Source: Agrobacterium tumefaciens (lineage in GTDB: Bacteria; Pseudomonadota; Alphaproteobacteria; Rhizobiales; Rhizobiaceae). Taken from it: DNA of 64,000 bases. Shown piece after piece: positions 1 to 10,829 of this stretch. The notes beneath the pieces were generated by a model. The model was not told where the DNA came from, did no database searches, and worked only from the letters and a program-made list of their open reading frames with translations. The position numbers and the translations under genes are program-made. Where the stretch lies: NCBI RefSeq assembly GCF_017726655.1, contig NZ_CP072309.1, forward strand, positions 1,174,501 to 1,238,500. The letters are read 5' to 3'. Position 1 is the first letter of the stretch. Each line of letters begins with the position of its first letter.

Positions 1-82
1 GCAGGATACGAATGATGTGGCGTGCGCCGTGGGCTGGCGTGTCGTAGGTATAACCCATATGCAGGGAAAGGTCGTAAAGCAT
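1..82 (-). CDS. Transglutaminase-like protein, N-terminal fragment (runs off the window)
   Basis: An ATG at 82-80 on the minus strand opens a frame that stays open to the window edge. Its first residues read MLYDLSLHMGYTYDTPAHG and then R-H-I-I-R-I-L, the pattern of the transglutaminase N-terminal domain (an aromatic strand followed by an LRL-type strand). It starts 3 bases after the stop of the ATP-grasp/alpha-E gene, so it is very probably the next gene of that operon. In many bacteria a transglutaminase-like protease gene sits beside ATP-grasp/alpha-E genes, which supports the call. Only 27 codons are visible, so the catalytic Cys-His-Asp cannot be checked. Confidence 0.7.
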   Translation of the reverse strand, partial: MLYDLSLHMGYTYDTPAHGARHIIRIL

Positions 83-85
83 CGG

Positions 86-2491
86 TTATCCCAGGTAGGT
101 CCGGGCCAGAACATCGGAGAGATGTTCCATATCGGTCTCAAGCTGACGATAGATCGCGCCGTTCATGGTCTCAGGTGTCATGACCGCCAGTCCGGAATGC
201 AAACGCATTGCCTCCCGATAGAAGGGAGACATCTGACCATTGACGAAAGCGTTCGGAAGCTGCTCCACCTCGGTGCGGATTTCATTCAGCTGGAACAGGA
301 TCGAGCGCGGATTGAGCGGATCAAGCGCCAGAAGATCGGTGACGGTCAGACCGGCCGTGTTGACATTGTAGCGACGACGATGGGTCATCACGCTGTCGCC
401 GATCTCAAGCAGCATGTCGTAAGAACCATCCGGAGCGTCGGGACCGGCCATGTGGCCGAGAAGCCGCGTCATATGCAGCCCGCGCTCGAGATAACGGCCA
501 ATCGAGAGGAAACGCCAGCCCGTGAAGCGATACATGTTTTCGTGAACAAGGCCCGCAAAACCGGCGAGCTTGCGCAGCAGGATCGTCATCGCATGGGTGG
601 CGTCGTCGCCGGGCGCCACCTTGGCGTGGAAACGCCTCGCGGTCTTGGCAAGATCGTTCAGCGCCAGCCAGCCATCCGGTGAAAAGCGGTCGCGAATATT
701 GCTGGCCGAGTAAAGAGCGCTGTTGATGTTGTTGAGCAGACTTTCCGGCACCGCATCATTCATCTCGACGTCGAGCGCTTCGAGATAACGCGTCACATGG
801 GCAAGCAGCGGCTGGCGCGGATCGGCGGATTCCGCGAAGCGCCCGTGCCATGCGCGCAGGATACGCAGCACGCCTTCCGAGCGTTCGATATAGCGGCCAA
901 GCCAGAAGAGGTTGTCGGCGGCGCGGCTCGGCAGGCTTCCCGGCATATTGCGGGTGAAACTCTCTTCCGCTGGCAGCAGCGATGTGCGCTCAACCGGCTG
1001 GTCGCTGACGATCCAGACGTCAGCCGCACTTCCACCCGACTGCATGGCGATGGCGGAGACATCGTCGCCGCTGCCGATGCGGGCAAAGCCACCGGGCATG
1101 ATCTGCCAGCCCTCCTGCGTACGGGCGGCGAAGACGCGAAGGCTCATCGGACGCGGGACAAGCTTATTGTCGACATAGGCAGGTGTGGTCGAAAGCTTCA
1201 CCACTTCCTGGCCCACCAGCCTGTGGCCATCGGAAGCAAGCCAGTCGCTGATCGATTCCTTGGCTGTTTCACGCAATGAGGAGCCGAGTACGGATTGGCC
1301 GTTATCATCAAAAAAAGGCAGCCGCGAATAAGCGGGGCCAATGACCATGCCTTCAATATTGGAGGCAACATGGCGACGCTCGGCTTCCTGTCCGCACCAC
1401 CAGGTGGCGATGGATGGAAGTTTTAGCTCCTCCCCGAGAAGGTGGCGGCAGATGCGCGGCATGAAGGCAAGCAGCGCCCGCGTTTCCAGGATGCCGCTGC
1501 CGAGCGCATTGACGATCGTCAGCGCTTCATTGCGCAGCGCTTGGACCATGCCCGGCGTGCCGATATGGGAGTGCTGGTTGAGCTCGAGAGGATCGGAATA
1601 GGAGGCATCGAGACGTCGCCACAGCACGCCAATGGGCTTCAGTCCGGCCACAGTTCTGACCATGACGCGACCGTTGACGACCGTCAGGTCCTCGCCCTCC
1701 AGCAACATGAAGCCGAGATAACGGGCTATATAGGCATGTTCGAAATAGGTCTCGTTGGCGGGGCCGGGGGTCAACACCGCGATGCGGTCGTCAGGGTGTT
1801 TCCGGTGCGACTGCAGGGCATCACGGAAGGCCCCAAAAAACGAGGCGAGGCGATGCACATGGCTTTCCGCGTAGATATCGGACAGGGCACGGGTTGTCGC
1901 CACTCGGTTTTCCAGCGCGAAGCCGGCCCCTGAGGGCGCCTGCGTCCGGTCGGCCAGCACCCACCAATTTCCGTCCGGCCCCCGGCCGATTTCGAAAGAG
2001 CAGAAATGCAGGTAGTGGCCGCTTGCTGGTTTCACGCCAACCATGGGGCGCAGATATTCCGGATTGGAGGCAATCAGCGCCGGCGGCACATAGCCTTCCT
2101 TGACCAGCCGGTTCTCGCCATAGAAGTCAGCGACCATCGCCTCCAGGAGATCGGCGCGCTGCTTTAAGCCTTCCGAAAGCACAGCCCACTCCCGGTCGTC
2201 AATCAGGACCGGAATGTGGGAAATCGGCCAGTTTCTCTCACCGCTGCCCTTGCCGTAATCGCGATAGAATACGCCGGCGTCGCGCAGATAGCGGTCGGTG
2301 CGGGCAAAACGCTCATGCAGTTCCCGCTCCGACATGCGCGACAGTGCCTCGAGCAGGGTCCTCCATACCGGCCTAACCCTGCCGTTGGTATCGAGCATTT
2401 CATCGGCCACACCCGGCAGCGGGAAATAGTCAAGCCCGCTCGGTTGCGGGCCCGTCTTCAACTTGCGATCCGTTGCCGGGGCTTTGGACAA
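86..2491 (-). CDS. Circularly permuted ATP-grasp / alpha-E domain protein
   Basis: An 801-residue protein. The first ~480 residues match the circularly permuted ATP-grasp family (DUF404/DUF407), and the last ~300, from about RAADNLFWLGRYIERSE, match the helical alpha-E domain (DUF403). In many genomes these are two separate genes; here they are fused. The family is predicted to ligate amino acids or peptides to a carboxylate, but no substrate is known to me. I prefer the TTG at 2491: it has GGAG seven bases upstream and begins one base after the stop of the preceding gene. A TTG at 2521 would extend the frame by 10 residues and overlap that gene. It is flanked by two transglutaminase-like genes on the same strand, so the three probably act together. 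Cytoplasmic; no signal peptide or membrane segment seen. Confidence 0.9.
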   Translation of the reverse strand: MSKAPATDRKLKTGPQPSGLDYFPLPGVADEMLDTNGRVRPVWRTLLEALSRMSERELHERFARTDRYLRDAGVFYRDYGKGSGERNWPISHIPVLIDDREWAVLSEGLKQRADLLEAMVADFYGENRLVKEGYVPPALIASNPEYLRPMVGVKPASGHYLHFCSFEIGRGPDGNWWVLADRTQAPSGAGFALENRVATTRALSDIYAESHVHRLASFFGAFRDALQSHRKHPDDRIAVLTPGPANETYFEHAYIARYLGFMLLEGEDLTVVNGRVMVRTVAGLKPIGVLWRRLDASYSDPLELNQHSHIGTPGMVQALRNEALTIVNALGSGILETRALLAFMPRICRHLLGEELKLPSIATWWCGQEAERRHVASNIEGMVIGPAYSRLPFFDDNGQSVLGSSLRETAKESISDWLASDGHRLVGQEVVKLSTTPAYVDNKLVPRPMSLRVFAARTQEGWQIMPGGFARIGSGDDVSAIAMQSGGSAADVWIVSDQPVERTSLLPAEESFTRNMPGSLPSRAADNLFWLGRYIERSEGVLRILRAWHGRFAESADPRQPLLAHVTRYLEALDVEMNDAVPESLLNNINSALYSASNIRDRFSPDGWLALNDLAKTARRFHAKVAPGDDATHAMTILLRKLAGFAGLVHENMYRFTGWRFLSIGRYLERGLHMTRLLGHMAGPDAPDGSYDMLLEIGDSVMTHRRRYNVNTAGLTVTDLLALDPLNPRSILFQLNEIRTEVEQLPNAFVNGQMSPFYREAMRLHSGLAVMTPETMNGAIYRQLETDMEHLSDVLARTYLG

Positions 2492-2492
2492 T

Positions 2493-5400
2493 TTACACTC
2501 CGTAAGGCCGGCGCAGATCAAGCGTCAGCGGAAATTCTGGCGACACGGTTTCCGCCTGCAACGGATATTGCCCTGCCGTATGTCCCCATGGTTCGAAACG
2601 GGCGAGGCGGCGTGCCTCCGCCTCGTTGCCGTTGACGGGAAAGGTCTCGTAATTGCGCCCGCCCGGATGAGCAACATGGTAGATGCATCCGCCGATCGAT
2701 CGGCCCGACCATGTATCATAAATGTCAAAGGTCAAGGGTGAATTGACCGGCAAAACCGGGTGCAGACCGGAGGCGGGCTGCCAGGCCTTGAAGCGGACGC
2801 CGGCCACCGAAACGCTACGATTTTCCGTGGGCGTCAGCGGGACGGCGCGGCCGTTGCAGGCCACGGTGTAACGGGCGGGATTGGAGGTTTCCAGCCGCAC
2901 CTGCAGCCGCTCGACGGAGCTGTCGACGAAACGCACGGTGCCGCCAATGGCGCCCTGTTCGCCCATGACATGCCACGGCTCCAGCGCCTGGCGCAATTCG
3001 AGTTTCGCGCCCTCGTATTCCACTTCACCAAAGAACGGGAAACGGAATTCCTGCTGGGCCGTGAACCATTCAGGTTTCACGTCGAATCCGTTTTCACGGA
3101 GGTCAGCCAGCACATCGAGAAAGTCGGCCCAGATATAATGCGGCAGCATGAAGCGATCAGCGAGCGCCGTGCCCCAGCGCACGAATTTGCCGGCGGCCGG
3201 ATTTTTCCAGAAACGGGCAATAAGGGCACGCACCAGCAATTGCTGGGCAAGCGACATGCGGGCATTGGGCGGCATTTCAAAGCCGCGAAATTCCACCAGC
3301 CCGAGACGACCGGTCGGCCCATCTGGCGAGAACAGCTTGTCGATGCAGATTTCAGCGCGGTGGGTATTGCCTGTCACATCCGTCAGCAGGTTGCGGAACA
3401 GGCGATCGACCAGCCATGGCAGCGGTGGCACCCCTTCACCGGGTGGGGGCACCTGCGCCAACGCTATTTCCAGCTCATAAAGGCTGTCGTGCCGGGCCTC
3501 GTCGATGCGCGGCGCCTGACTCGTCGGGCCGATGAACAGGCCTGAGAAAAGATAGGAGAGTGACGGATGCCGCTGCCAGTGGAGCACGAGGCTTTTGAGA
3601 AGATCGGGACGGCGCAGGAACGGGCTGTCATTGGGGCTCGCGCCCCCAACCACCACGTGGTTGCCGCCGCCTGTGCCGGTGTGACGACCGTCGATCATGA
3701 ACTTGTCGGCACCGAGACGCGACTGGCGCGCCTCCTCATAGACTGCGGTGGTGATGTCGACGCAATCCTTCCAGCTCGAAGCGGGATGGATGTTGACCTC
3801 GATGACACCGGGATCGGGCGCGACCCGGATGACGTTGATGCGCTCGTCATGGGGCGGCGCATATCCTTCGATGTGCACGGGCAATCCTTGCTCGGCAGCG
3901 GCTGCTTCTGCGGCGGCTATCAGCTCCAGATAATCCTCGATGCGCTCGACCGGCGGCATGAAGACGCAGAGCCGGCCATCGCGCGGCTCGACGGAAAGGG
4001 CCGTCCGCACCGCACCGCCAATCTCGCCGAGCGTCTGTTCGATCCGCTCTTGCCCCGAAACCTCGTTTGCCTGGAAAGACGCTTCCGGCATGGGGCGGCC
4101 GGATGGCTTGAAGGCATCGGGAAGCGGACCGCGGGGAATAGAAGGATCGGCCTCATGGATGTAGGGATAAGCAGATGGCGGCACGTAGGGCAGGGTGCCG
4201 AGCGGGAGGCGATAACCCACGGGGCTGTCGCCGGGAACAAGGAATATCTTGCCGCGACGGGTCTTCCACTTCTCGCTGATCCAGCGCTTGCCGCCAGCCC
4301 GCGCGTTCCACGCCTGAACAGGAAGGATATAGCCCGTTGGCGTCGTCAGTCCGCGCTCGAAGACGCGGGCGAGGCGGTTTCGTTCTTCCGGGTCTTTCAA
4401 CTTGGAATTGGACGGATCGACATTGTCGGGAAGGCTTCCTTCCTTGATGATCCATTCGGCTGGATCCTCATAGGCGGGCAACACCAGATCGCCTTCGATG
4501 CCGAGCTGTGTTGCGATGCCGCCTAGTAGTTTCTGCGCATCGTCGGCACCAACGCCCGTGTCTGCGCCCTCATTGGCGATCAGATCAGGATTTTGCCAGA
4601 TGGGGAGACCGTCTTTTCGCCAGTAAAGCGAGAAAGTCCAGCGCGGCAGGCTTTCGCCGGGATACCATTTTCCCTGTCCGTAATGCAAAAAGCCGCCCGG
4701 TGCGAAGCGTTCCCGCAGACGGCGGATCAGGATGTCTGCTTTTTCACGTTTTGTCGGCCCCACCGCGCCGGTATTCCATTCGTCGGACTCGAAATCATCG
4801 ATGGATACGAACGTCGGCTCGCCGCCCATTGTCAACCGGACATCATGGCTGTTGAGAACCTCATCCACCCTATGGCCGAGAGCATTAAGATCGTCCCAGC
4901 TCTCATCGGAGAACGGTTTCGTGATGCGCGGCGTTTCCGCAACCCGCCGAACCTGCATGTCGAAGGCGAATTCGGTATTGGCGTGGCCGAAATATCCACC
5001 CGAGATCGGTGCCGCATTGCGGTAATGTGGCGTTGCCGCGAGTGGAATATGGCTCTCTCCCGTCAGCAGCCCGGAGGTCGGGTCGAGGCCGATCCAGCCG
5101 GCACCGGGCATATAGACTTCGGCCCAGGCGTGCAGATCGGTAAAATCGACTTCGGTCCCGGAGGGGCCATCGAGGGCCTTGAGATCAGGCGTCAGCTGAA
5201 TGAGATATCCCGACACGAAGCGTGCCGCGAGCCCAAGGTGCCGCAGAACCTGCACCAGCAGCCAGCTTGTGTCGCGACACGAACCCTTGCCGGAGGCGAG
5301 CGTCTCCTCGGGCGTCTGGACGCCGGGTTCCATGCGGATCACGTACCCAATTTCCTGCTGCAGCCGGGCATTGAGGCCGACAACCATATCTACGGTCGGT

Positions 5401-5819
5401 TGCCCAGGTGTGCGGTCGACGGTGGCCATGAAGGCGGAGAGCAAAGGGCCCGCTGGCTCCGGCTTCATGTAAATGGAAAGATCGTCCCGCAGTTCCTGCG
5501 GATAATCGAAGGGCCACTTGGTCGCCTCTTCCTCTACAAAAAAGTCGAACGGATTATAAACCGTCATATCGGCGACAAGATCGACCTCGATCTTGAACTC
5601 CGTCGCCGGCTCGGGAAAAACGAAGCGGGCGAGGTAATTGCCGTAGGGGTCTTGCTGAAGGTTCACGAAGTGGTTTGTAGGCGAAACCTTGAGCGAATGG
5701 CTGATGACGCGGGTTCGGGAATGCGAGGCGGGCTTCAGTCTTATAATCTGTGGTCCAAGGCGGACCGGGTTATCGTATTTATAATGCGTCAGATGATAGA
5801 TGCTCGCTTTGATCGCCAT
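2493..5819 (-). CDS. DUF2126 transglutaminase-family protein
   Basis: A 1108-residue protein, the usual length for this family. Residues ~1-90 are a transglutaminase N-terminal domain. Residues ~150-290 are the transglutaminase/protease core with an apparent triad: Cys in GSCRDTSW, His in LHAWAEVY, Asp in LDPTSG. The remaining ~800 residues are DUF2126, including the glycine-rich [10 protein letters not shown] motif. The open frame extends 38 codons further upstream, but the ATG at 5819 gives the family's usual start ([20 protein letters not shown]). It is the first gene of a minus-strand operon with the ATP-grasp/alpha-E gene (1 base apart) and a second transglutaminase gene. Such operons are common in proteobacteria and have been proposed to make or trim a peptide-like modification. 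The function is not established. Confidence 0.92.
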   Translation of the reverse strand: MAIKASIYHLTHYKYDNPVRLGPQIIRLKPASHSRTRVISHSLKVSPTNHFVNLQQDPYGNYLARFVFPEPATEFKIEVDLVADMTVYNPFDFFVEEEATKWPFDYPQELRDDLSIYMKPEPAGPLLSAFMATVDRTPGQPTVDMVVGLNARLQQEIGYVIRMEPGVQTPEETLASGKGSCRDTSWLLVQVLRHLGLAARFVSGYLIQLTPDLKALDGPSGTEVDFTDLHAWAEVYMPGAGWIGLDPTSGLLTGESHIPLAATPHYRNAAPISGGYFGHANTEFAFDMQVRRVAETPRITKPFSDESWDDLNALGHRVDEVLNSHDVRLTMGGEPTFVSIDDFESDEWNTGAVGPTKREKADILIRRLRERFAPGGFLHYGQGKWYPGESLPRWTFSLYWRKDGLPIWQNPDLIANEGADTGVGADDAQKLLGGIATQLGIEGDLVLPAYEDPAEWIIKEGSLPDNVDPSNSKLKDPEERNRLARVFERGLTTPTGYILPVQAWNARAGGKRWISEKWKTRRGKIFLVPGDSPVGYRLPLGTLPYVPPSAYPYIHEADPSIPRGPLPDAFKPSGRPMPEASFQANEVSGQERIEQTLGEIGGAVRTALSVEPRDGRLCVFMPPVERIEDYLELIAAAEAAAAEQGLPVHIEGYAPPHDERINVIRVAPDPGVIEVNIHPASSWKDCVDITTAVYEEARQSRLGADKFMIDGRHTGTGGGNHVVVGGASPNDSPFLRRPDLLKSLVLHWQRHPSLSYLFSGLFIGPTSQAPRIDEARHDSLYELEIALAQVPPPGEGVPPLPWLVDRLFRNLLTDVTGNTHRAEICIDKLFSPDGPTGRLGLVEFRGFEMPPNARMSLAQQLLVRALIARFWKNPAAGKFVRWGTALADRFMLPHYIWADFLDVLADLRENGFDVKPEWFTAQQEFRFPFFGEVEYEGAKLELRQALEPWHVMGEQGAIGGTVRFVDSSVERLQVRLETSNPARYTVACNGRAVPLTPTENRSVSVAGVRFKAWQPASGLHPVLPVNSPLTFDIYDTWSGRSIGGCIYHVAHPGGRNYETFPVNGNEAEARRLARFEPWGHTAGQYPLQAETVSPEFPLTLDLRRPYGV

Positions 5820-6111
5820 TAATCTGCCTTGCCCGGTTTTCCGGTTTATGCGGTTGTCCGCCCCTCTGAAATTAACGGGATTTTGTGCAATGCAGGAAGA
5901 GAAAGCAAGGATCATTTCCGGGGGCAATCGCATTGTTCGCTTTGGATGGCGGTACTTCCCCGCACAAAGAATTGCCCCGGCTTTTTAGTCACTGCCGTTC
6001 AGATTTTGCCGCGATTGTGGACAAGGGTGAACGGCATGTTATTGCTTGGCATCGCAAGGCGCAGAATCGCGACCCGCTTTCTTTGCCGATTGACGTTTCG
6101 GAATGGAATGA

Positions 6112-7923
6112 ATGGCAACATCGGTAACCGACGATCAGCGCAAAGGCGCGGCTAATCTTTCGGGTTTCGATCTCGATTTTCCAGCACAGCTGCGCATGAT
6201 GGGCCGTGCCTTCTGGACGTCGCCGGTGCGCACGCGGCTAATCCTGCTATCGGTGGCTCTGCTGACGGTGATATTGCTCACTGCCTACGGGCAGATCAGG
6301 CTCAATGAATGGAACGCGCCCTTTTATAACGCACTTGAGCGGCGCGATCTCGATGCCTTCCTTCATCAGCTCGAAGTTTTCGCCATCATTGCCGGGCTAC
6401 TATTGCTGCTCAATGTCATCCAGACCTGGCTCAACCAGATGACGGCTCTCAACATGCGCGAGGGTCTCGCCAAGGATATGGTGGACCAGTGGCTGAAGCC
6501 GGGTCGCGCGGCCCGGCTCGCCAGCTTTGGCACGATTTCCATCAACCCGGATCAGCGCCTGCATGACGACGTCCGCAATCTTGCGGAAAGCAGCACAGCC
6601 CTTTCCATCGGCCTCGTCAATGCAACGATACTGCTCGTCAGCTTCATCGGTGTCCTCTGGTCACTTTCGGCGGGCTTTGCAATCACGATCAGTGGCGATA
6701 CCTACGCGGTACCGGGCTATATGGTCTGGGCGGCGATCCTTTATGCAGGGTCGGCCTCGCTTCTCAGCAATCTCGTCGGGTATCGGCTGGTGGGGTTGAA
6801 TGCCGAGCGTTACTCAAAGGAGGCGGAGCTGCGCTTTTCGTTGATGAGGGCAAGCGAAAATCTCGCGGCGATCGCGCTCGCTGGAGGTGAGAAAAACGAG
6901 AGACGCCGCATCGGCATCGATATCGACGCCGTGCTCGGCGTCATTCGCGGGCTTGCCATGGCCTTGACGCATCTGACATGGGTCTCCGCAGGTTATGGCT
7001 GGCTGGCGGTGGTCGCGCCAATTTTGATTGCGGCACCGGTCTATTTTTCCGGCAACCTCACCTTCGGCGGGCTGATGATGGCCGTTGGAGCGTTCAACCA
7101 GGTCAACACGGCGCTGCGCTGGTATATCGATAATTTCGGCCCGATCGCCAGCTGGAAGGCGACGTTGCAGCGCGTTTCGGTCTTTCGCAACGCTCTCATT
7201 CAAATGGATAGCGTCGAGCAGCACGGCCTCACGATCGATCTCGACCGCAACGCGGAGCATGAAAAAATCCGTCTGCGGTCGGTGACGATCTGCCGGGAGG
7301 CGGGCGGACAGGATCTGGAGCGCGGGTTCCGCCTGCGCGAGGCGGAGGTCGAGATCGGCCCCGGCCAGCGGCTGATGGTCAATGGTGAGCAGGGCGTCAA
7401 CCGGCGCCTCCTGTTCGCAGCCATGGCTGGCCTGTGGCCCTGGGGGCAGGGCAGGATCGAAATGCCAGAACAATCGGACACGCTTTTCATTGCCCAGCAT
7501 GGCTACCTTCCAGCGGGAACACTTCGCGAAATCCTTGCCTATCCACGCGCACCGCAGCGTTATGCGGATGCGGAGTGTGTCGCAGCACTCACCGCATGCG
7601 GGCTTGCGGAAATGACCGCGCGTCTCGATGAGAATATCCGCTGGGACAAGAAACTCGACTCGGACGAACAGGCCGGTATCCGCATCGCCAATGCGCTGCT
7701 TTTGAAACCGAAATTCATTGTGATCGACGATTTGCTGGAAGGGCTGGAAAAGCAGACGCAGGATACACTGGCGGAGGTCCTGAACGGCATCGAGGGTGCG
7801 GCGATCATCTATATCGGCCGGTCCGAGACATTTCTGTCGACCCTGACGCCTGACGTCGCCCATCTCGATCATGCCACGCCGAAGGAGAATCTCGCCAATG
7901 TCGATAACACTCAGCTGGAATGA
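6112..7923 (+). CDS. SbmA/BacA/YddA-type ABC transporter with degenerate ATPase domain
   Basis: A 603-residue fusion of a membrane domain (residues ~30-370, helices such as LILLSVALLTVILLTAYG) and a C-terminal ABC domain (~390-590). The membrane part and the phrase AGLWPWG in the ATPase part place it in the SbmA/BacA/YddA exporter family. The ATPase motifs are abnormal. The Walker A position reads NGEQGVNRRLLF with no GK(S/T). The LSGGQ/GEQQR signature is replaced by LDSDEQAGIRIAN. Walker B reads FIVIDDLLEG, with Asp in place of the catalytic Glu and no DEATSALD. The frame is intact, so this is not an obvious pseudogene. It may work without ATP hydrolysis, as the BacA and SbmA proteins do with a membrane domain alone, or may have lost function. 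It is divergent from the DUF2126 operon. Substrate unknown. Confidence 0.85.
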   Translation: MATSVTDDQRKGAANLSGFDLDFPAQLRMMGRAFWTSPVRTRLILLSVALLTVILLTAYGQIRLNEWNAPFYNALERRDLDAFLHQLEVFAIIAGLLLLLNVIQTWLNQMTALNMREGLAKDMVDQWLKPGRAARLASFGTISINPDQRLHDDVRNLAESSTALSIGLVNATILLVSFIGVLWSLSAGFAITISGDTYAVPGYMVWAAILYAGSASLLSNLVGYRLVGLNAERYSKEAELRFSLMRASENLAAIALAGGEKNERRRIGIDIDAVLGVIRGLAMALTHLTWVSAGYGWLAVVAPILIAAPVYFSGNLTFGGLMMAVGAFNQVNTALRWYIDNFGPIASWKATLQRVSVFRNALIQMDSVEQHGLTIDLDRNAEHEKIRLRSVTICREAGGQDLERGFRLREAEVEIGPGQRLMVNGEQGVNRRLLFAAMAGLWPWGQGRIEMPEQSDTLFIAQHGYLPAGTLREILAYPRAPQRYADAECVAALTACGLAEMTARLDENIRWDKKLDSDEQAGIRIANALLLKPKFIVIDDLLEGLEKQTQDTLAEVLNGIEGAAIIYIGRSETFLSTLTPDVAHLDHATPKENLANVDNTQLE

Positions 7924-8154
7924 AGGGCGGGGCGTGCCGCACTGATTTTCAGCGCAGTGTTAAATGAACACACATTGCGGCAGGCCCTGTTAAATGCATG
8001 TCTGGTGAAGCCGGACAACCAGGAATGCCGCATATCATCGCTTTGTGATGCCCGGACGCGATGCGTGACGCCCGCCTGCCGGCCGCTCGAGAAGCATCGT
8101 GCGGTGAGTGACCCGCACGATGGGGTCGCGTTGACTCTCAGCGTCGTGCAACTG

Positions 8155-8877
8155 TCACGATGACGCAGCCGCCCGCTGAGGCATGAACATCGCCTGGCTG
8201 CCGCCTGGCAGTCCGAACACATCCATGCCCATAAGCGGGGTCTGCTTGTTGCTGCCCTCTGGGAGACTTGACTGGGCGACGACGCAACTCTGCGGGAACG
8301 GCACGATTTTCACCATGTTCCCCTCGTAGCCCTTTGCCGTGGGAACCGCCAGAACGACGCCGCTTCCGGGGCCGGCATAGTCATTTGGATTGTTGAAGTT
8401 CATGCCGATGAGGCCGAGGGTGGCGTGTTCCGCGGGGTCGCTGCCTGCCGTTTGCGTCTGAACGGCAAAGGCCGTGCCGAGCGTGATGTCCTTGCCGAGG
8501 GCACCGTAGAAACCGGCACGGGTGGTCGCACCAATTTTGGTTGCGTTCTCGGAAAAGATGCCTTCGGCCGGTTGCCCGGGCTCGGCCTGCACTGACCCCG
8601 GCGCCGGATTGGCCGACCTTTGCGGCTGGGCATCAGGTTTCTTTTCCTGCGGCTGATTTTGAACAGCCCGAGGCTGCTGTTTGTCGTTCGCTCCGGCCAC
8701 CGCATTGCCGCTTGGCGAAAGGAGCGCGAGACTTCCGCCTGTTGCGATCATTAGCATCACGCCGGCCGCTATTTTCAGGTGGCTGCGCAGCCGCGTTGAA
8801 GATCGCAAATGGTCTGCTAGCTCAACCGCATCTGCATGATCTGCTCCGGGATTTTCGGTTTCATTTATCGTTTTCAT
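8155..8877 (-). CDS. Membrane-anchored hypothetical protein, proline/glutamine-rich linker
   Basis: A 240-residue protein of no family that I recognise. A soluble N-terminus of ~35 residues is followed by one hydrophobic segment (IAAGVMLMIATGGSLALL), then a Pro/Gln/Ala-rich linker (~55-105), then a globular-looking C-terminal part (~110-240). This order suggests a single-pass inner-membrane protein with a periplasmic domain. The ATG at 8877 is chosen because GAGAGGG lies about five bases upstream; an in-frame ATG at 8934 would add 19 residues. The gene lies alone at the border of the transposon-scarred region, and composition is similar to its left-hand neighbours. No catalytic motif visible. 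Confidence 0.55.
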   Translation of the reverse strand: MKTINETENPGADHADAVELADHLRSSTRLRSHLKIAAGVMLMIATGGSLALLSPSGNAVAGANDKQQPRAVQNQPQEKKPDAQPQRSANPAPGSVQAEPGQPAEGIFSENATKIGATTRAGFYGALGKDITLGTAFAVQTQTAGSDPAEHATLGLIGMNFNNPNDYAGPGSGVVLAVPTAKGYEGNMVKIVPFPQSCVVAQSSLPEGSNKQTPLMGMDVFGLPGGSQAMFMPQRAAASS

Positions 8878-8930
8878 ATCAGCCCTCTCAGCTCGGATAC
8901 CCGACATGCGGCGAGACCATGAGCGATGTT

Positions 8931-9092
8931 TCACGGGTGGAGAGATAAAAGTTCAAAAAGAAGGTCGTCATATTGCTGGATGAGGTGGGGGTTCTCCGCG
9001 TGGAAACGCCAGATATGACGTTGCTGCGTATCCAGGTAATCTCCCCAGAGAGCATCGTGGTGGCGAAGCGCAGAAAGCAGGCGCTCGGCGCA
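8931..9092 (-). pseudogene. 3' fragment of an unrecognised gene
   Basis: An open frame on the minus strand ends in TGA at 8931 and encodes a protein-like C-terminus (LSALRHHDALWGDYLDTQQ, then RHIWRFHAENPHLIQQYDD and LLFELLSLHP). Its 5' side runs directly into IS110 sequence at about 9092, in another frame. This looks like the tail of a gene whose front was lost when the insertion sequence arrived. I do not recognise the family. Confidence 0.3.
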
Positions 9093-9407
9093 TGTCGGGC
9101 TGCTGCGCGGCCTCCGCGATGGCCTCGGCGTCAGCAGCATCGTTCTTCTGTCTCTTCACGAAATGCCTGACGTGAACCGGCGGTATAAGGGATACTTCAT
9201 GGCCAAGCTCTTCCAGTTGCCGGCCCCAACACGGCGCGGTCCCACAAGCTTCCATCGCGACCATGCATGGTGGAATCGACATAAAAAACTTCACTAGCTG
9301 AGGCCGCCGGACCTGTCGGCGGAAAACAACACGTCCGTCTGAGCCACTGCATGCAGTTGGAAAACATGCTTGGCTACATCCAAGCCGATGAGAACTACCT
9401 GCGTCAT
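9093..9407 (-). pseudogene. IS110-family transposase, N-terminal remnant with frameshift
   Basis: The ATG at 9407 starts MTQVVLIGLDVAKHVFQLH, the DEDD N-terminus of IS110 transposases. After ~37 codons the frame closes; a shift by one base in the TTTT run near 9320 restores family sequence (RRQVRRPQLVKFF, IPPCMVAMEACG, then LGHEVSLIPPVHVRHFVKRQ and KNDAADAEAIAEAA). Similarity stops near 9092, leaving about 105 of the ~340 expected residues. The catalytic C-terminal part with the conserved serine is absent, so this copy cannot transpose by itself. Confidence 0.8.
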
Positions 9408-9608
9408 TGAGTCAACCTCCTGGTGGTGAACACTTTGAATACTGCCACGCTTCCACAAGGGTGGCGAAGGAGGCGTCCACATGGGGGTAATCGCGGGAAC
9501 GATGCCCCTCTCGATCAGATCCTGATGTTGGATGGCGGCTGTTCCCCGATAAGATGAAGTACGGGCTCTCGACTGGACGCCGGGCCCAGCATCAACGGAG
9601 AACAGCCA

Positions 9609-10629
9609 TGGAAGAGTATATCGGCCTCGATGTATCTATGAAAGAGACAGCACTTGCCATCCGCCGGGATGGGGTGCGTGTCTGGTGCGGAAATGCGCAT
9701 CAGATCCTCATATCATTGCCGAGTTGATCCGCAAACGAGCACCCGCGGTGAAACGCGTGGTGTTTGAAACAGGGCCGCTCTCCGTGTGGTTCTATCACGC
9801 GCTTCGAGCCAAAGACCTTCCTATCATCTGCATTGATGCAAGACACGCCAAAGCAGCGCTCGACACGGCGACGAATAGAACGGATGCCGATGACGCTGAT
9901 GGGCTGGCCCACCTGGCGGAGGTGGGATTCTTTCGCGAGGTTCGCGTAAAGGGGTTCGACAGCATGTTAGCGCGCACGCTCGTCGCGGCCCGCACCCGTT
10001 TGGTCCATATGACGACCGAACTCTCCAACCAGATCCGCGGCATCATGAAGACGTTCGGCCTGGTCGTTCCGGCCGGTAAAGGAAGCGTGTTCGAGAAGAA
10101 CGTTCGAAATCTTCTTCCTAGCGATGATGATCTCGCCCATATCGTGCTACCGCTTCTTGATGCCTGGAAAGGTCTCCGCGCTCGCGCCGCAGACCTTGGA
10201 CGCCAGTTGGTCGCGGATGCCCGTCAAAGCCAGGCCTGCCGCATCCTGATGTCCATCCCGGGCGTGGGAGCAATCACTGCGACATCTTTCGCTGCCGCCA
10301 TTGAAGAGCCGGAAAACTTCAGGAAGTCACGATCCGTGGGTGCATGGATCGGCCTCACCGCGCGCCGCTATTAATCCGGTGAAGCGATTATGATGGACAC
10401 ATATCTCGAAGAGGAGACGCCACTTGCGCGGGCTCCTGTACGATGCGGCTGCGGTAATTCTTACGCGCCGCTCCGTGCAGAGTTCATTGCGAACATGGGG
10501 CTTCAACTGCGAGAAAGGATCGGCTTCAAAAGAGCTGCTGTGGCGGTCGCACGAAAGCTTGCGGTCATCATGCACACGACGCTGAAAACCGGAGAGTTCT
10601 TCAATCCAACTGCGGGAGTGACGGCATAG
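9609..10629 (+). pseudogene. IS110-family transposase, nearly full length but with several disablements
   Basis: This is a second IS110 lineage in the opposite orientation. The ATG at 9609 begins MEEYIGLDVSMKETALAIRR. The frame shifts near 9680 and continues as KCASDPHIIAELIRKRAP and then VFETGPLSVWFYHALRAKD. The transposase_20 region (ACRILMSIPGVGAITATSF) is present. At 10372-10374 a TAA replaces the expected Gln codon after GLTARRY, and at least two more shifts follow before the family C-terminus (LQLRERIGFKRAAVAVARKL) ends at the TAG at 10627-10629. The element is dead by at least four lesions. No clear terminal repeats are seen, which is normal for IS110. Confidence 0.85.
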
Positions 10630-10829
10630 TATCAAGTAGCGCTCACAACTGAGCGCGAAAAGTGTCCCTGCCGGGACGTGAGCCGAGCCATTCCGTTGAT
10701 GGGGTTGCATCACTGTCTCAGTTGAATGCGTCGTCCACATTGAAGGCTCGTCCTGCACCCGGCAGCGCGATGCATCGACAAAATTTCCTATTGACGCCCC
10801 GGCTGCGATTACACAACCCCATCAGGCTT

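Noticed and set aside
4593..5822. A 409-codon open frame on the plus strand
   Set aside because: Antisense to the transglutaminase core of the DUF2126 gene; no motif of its own.
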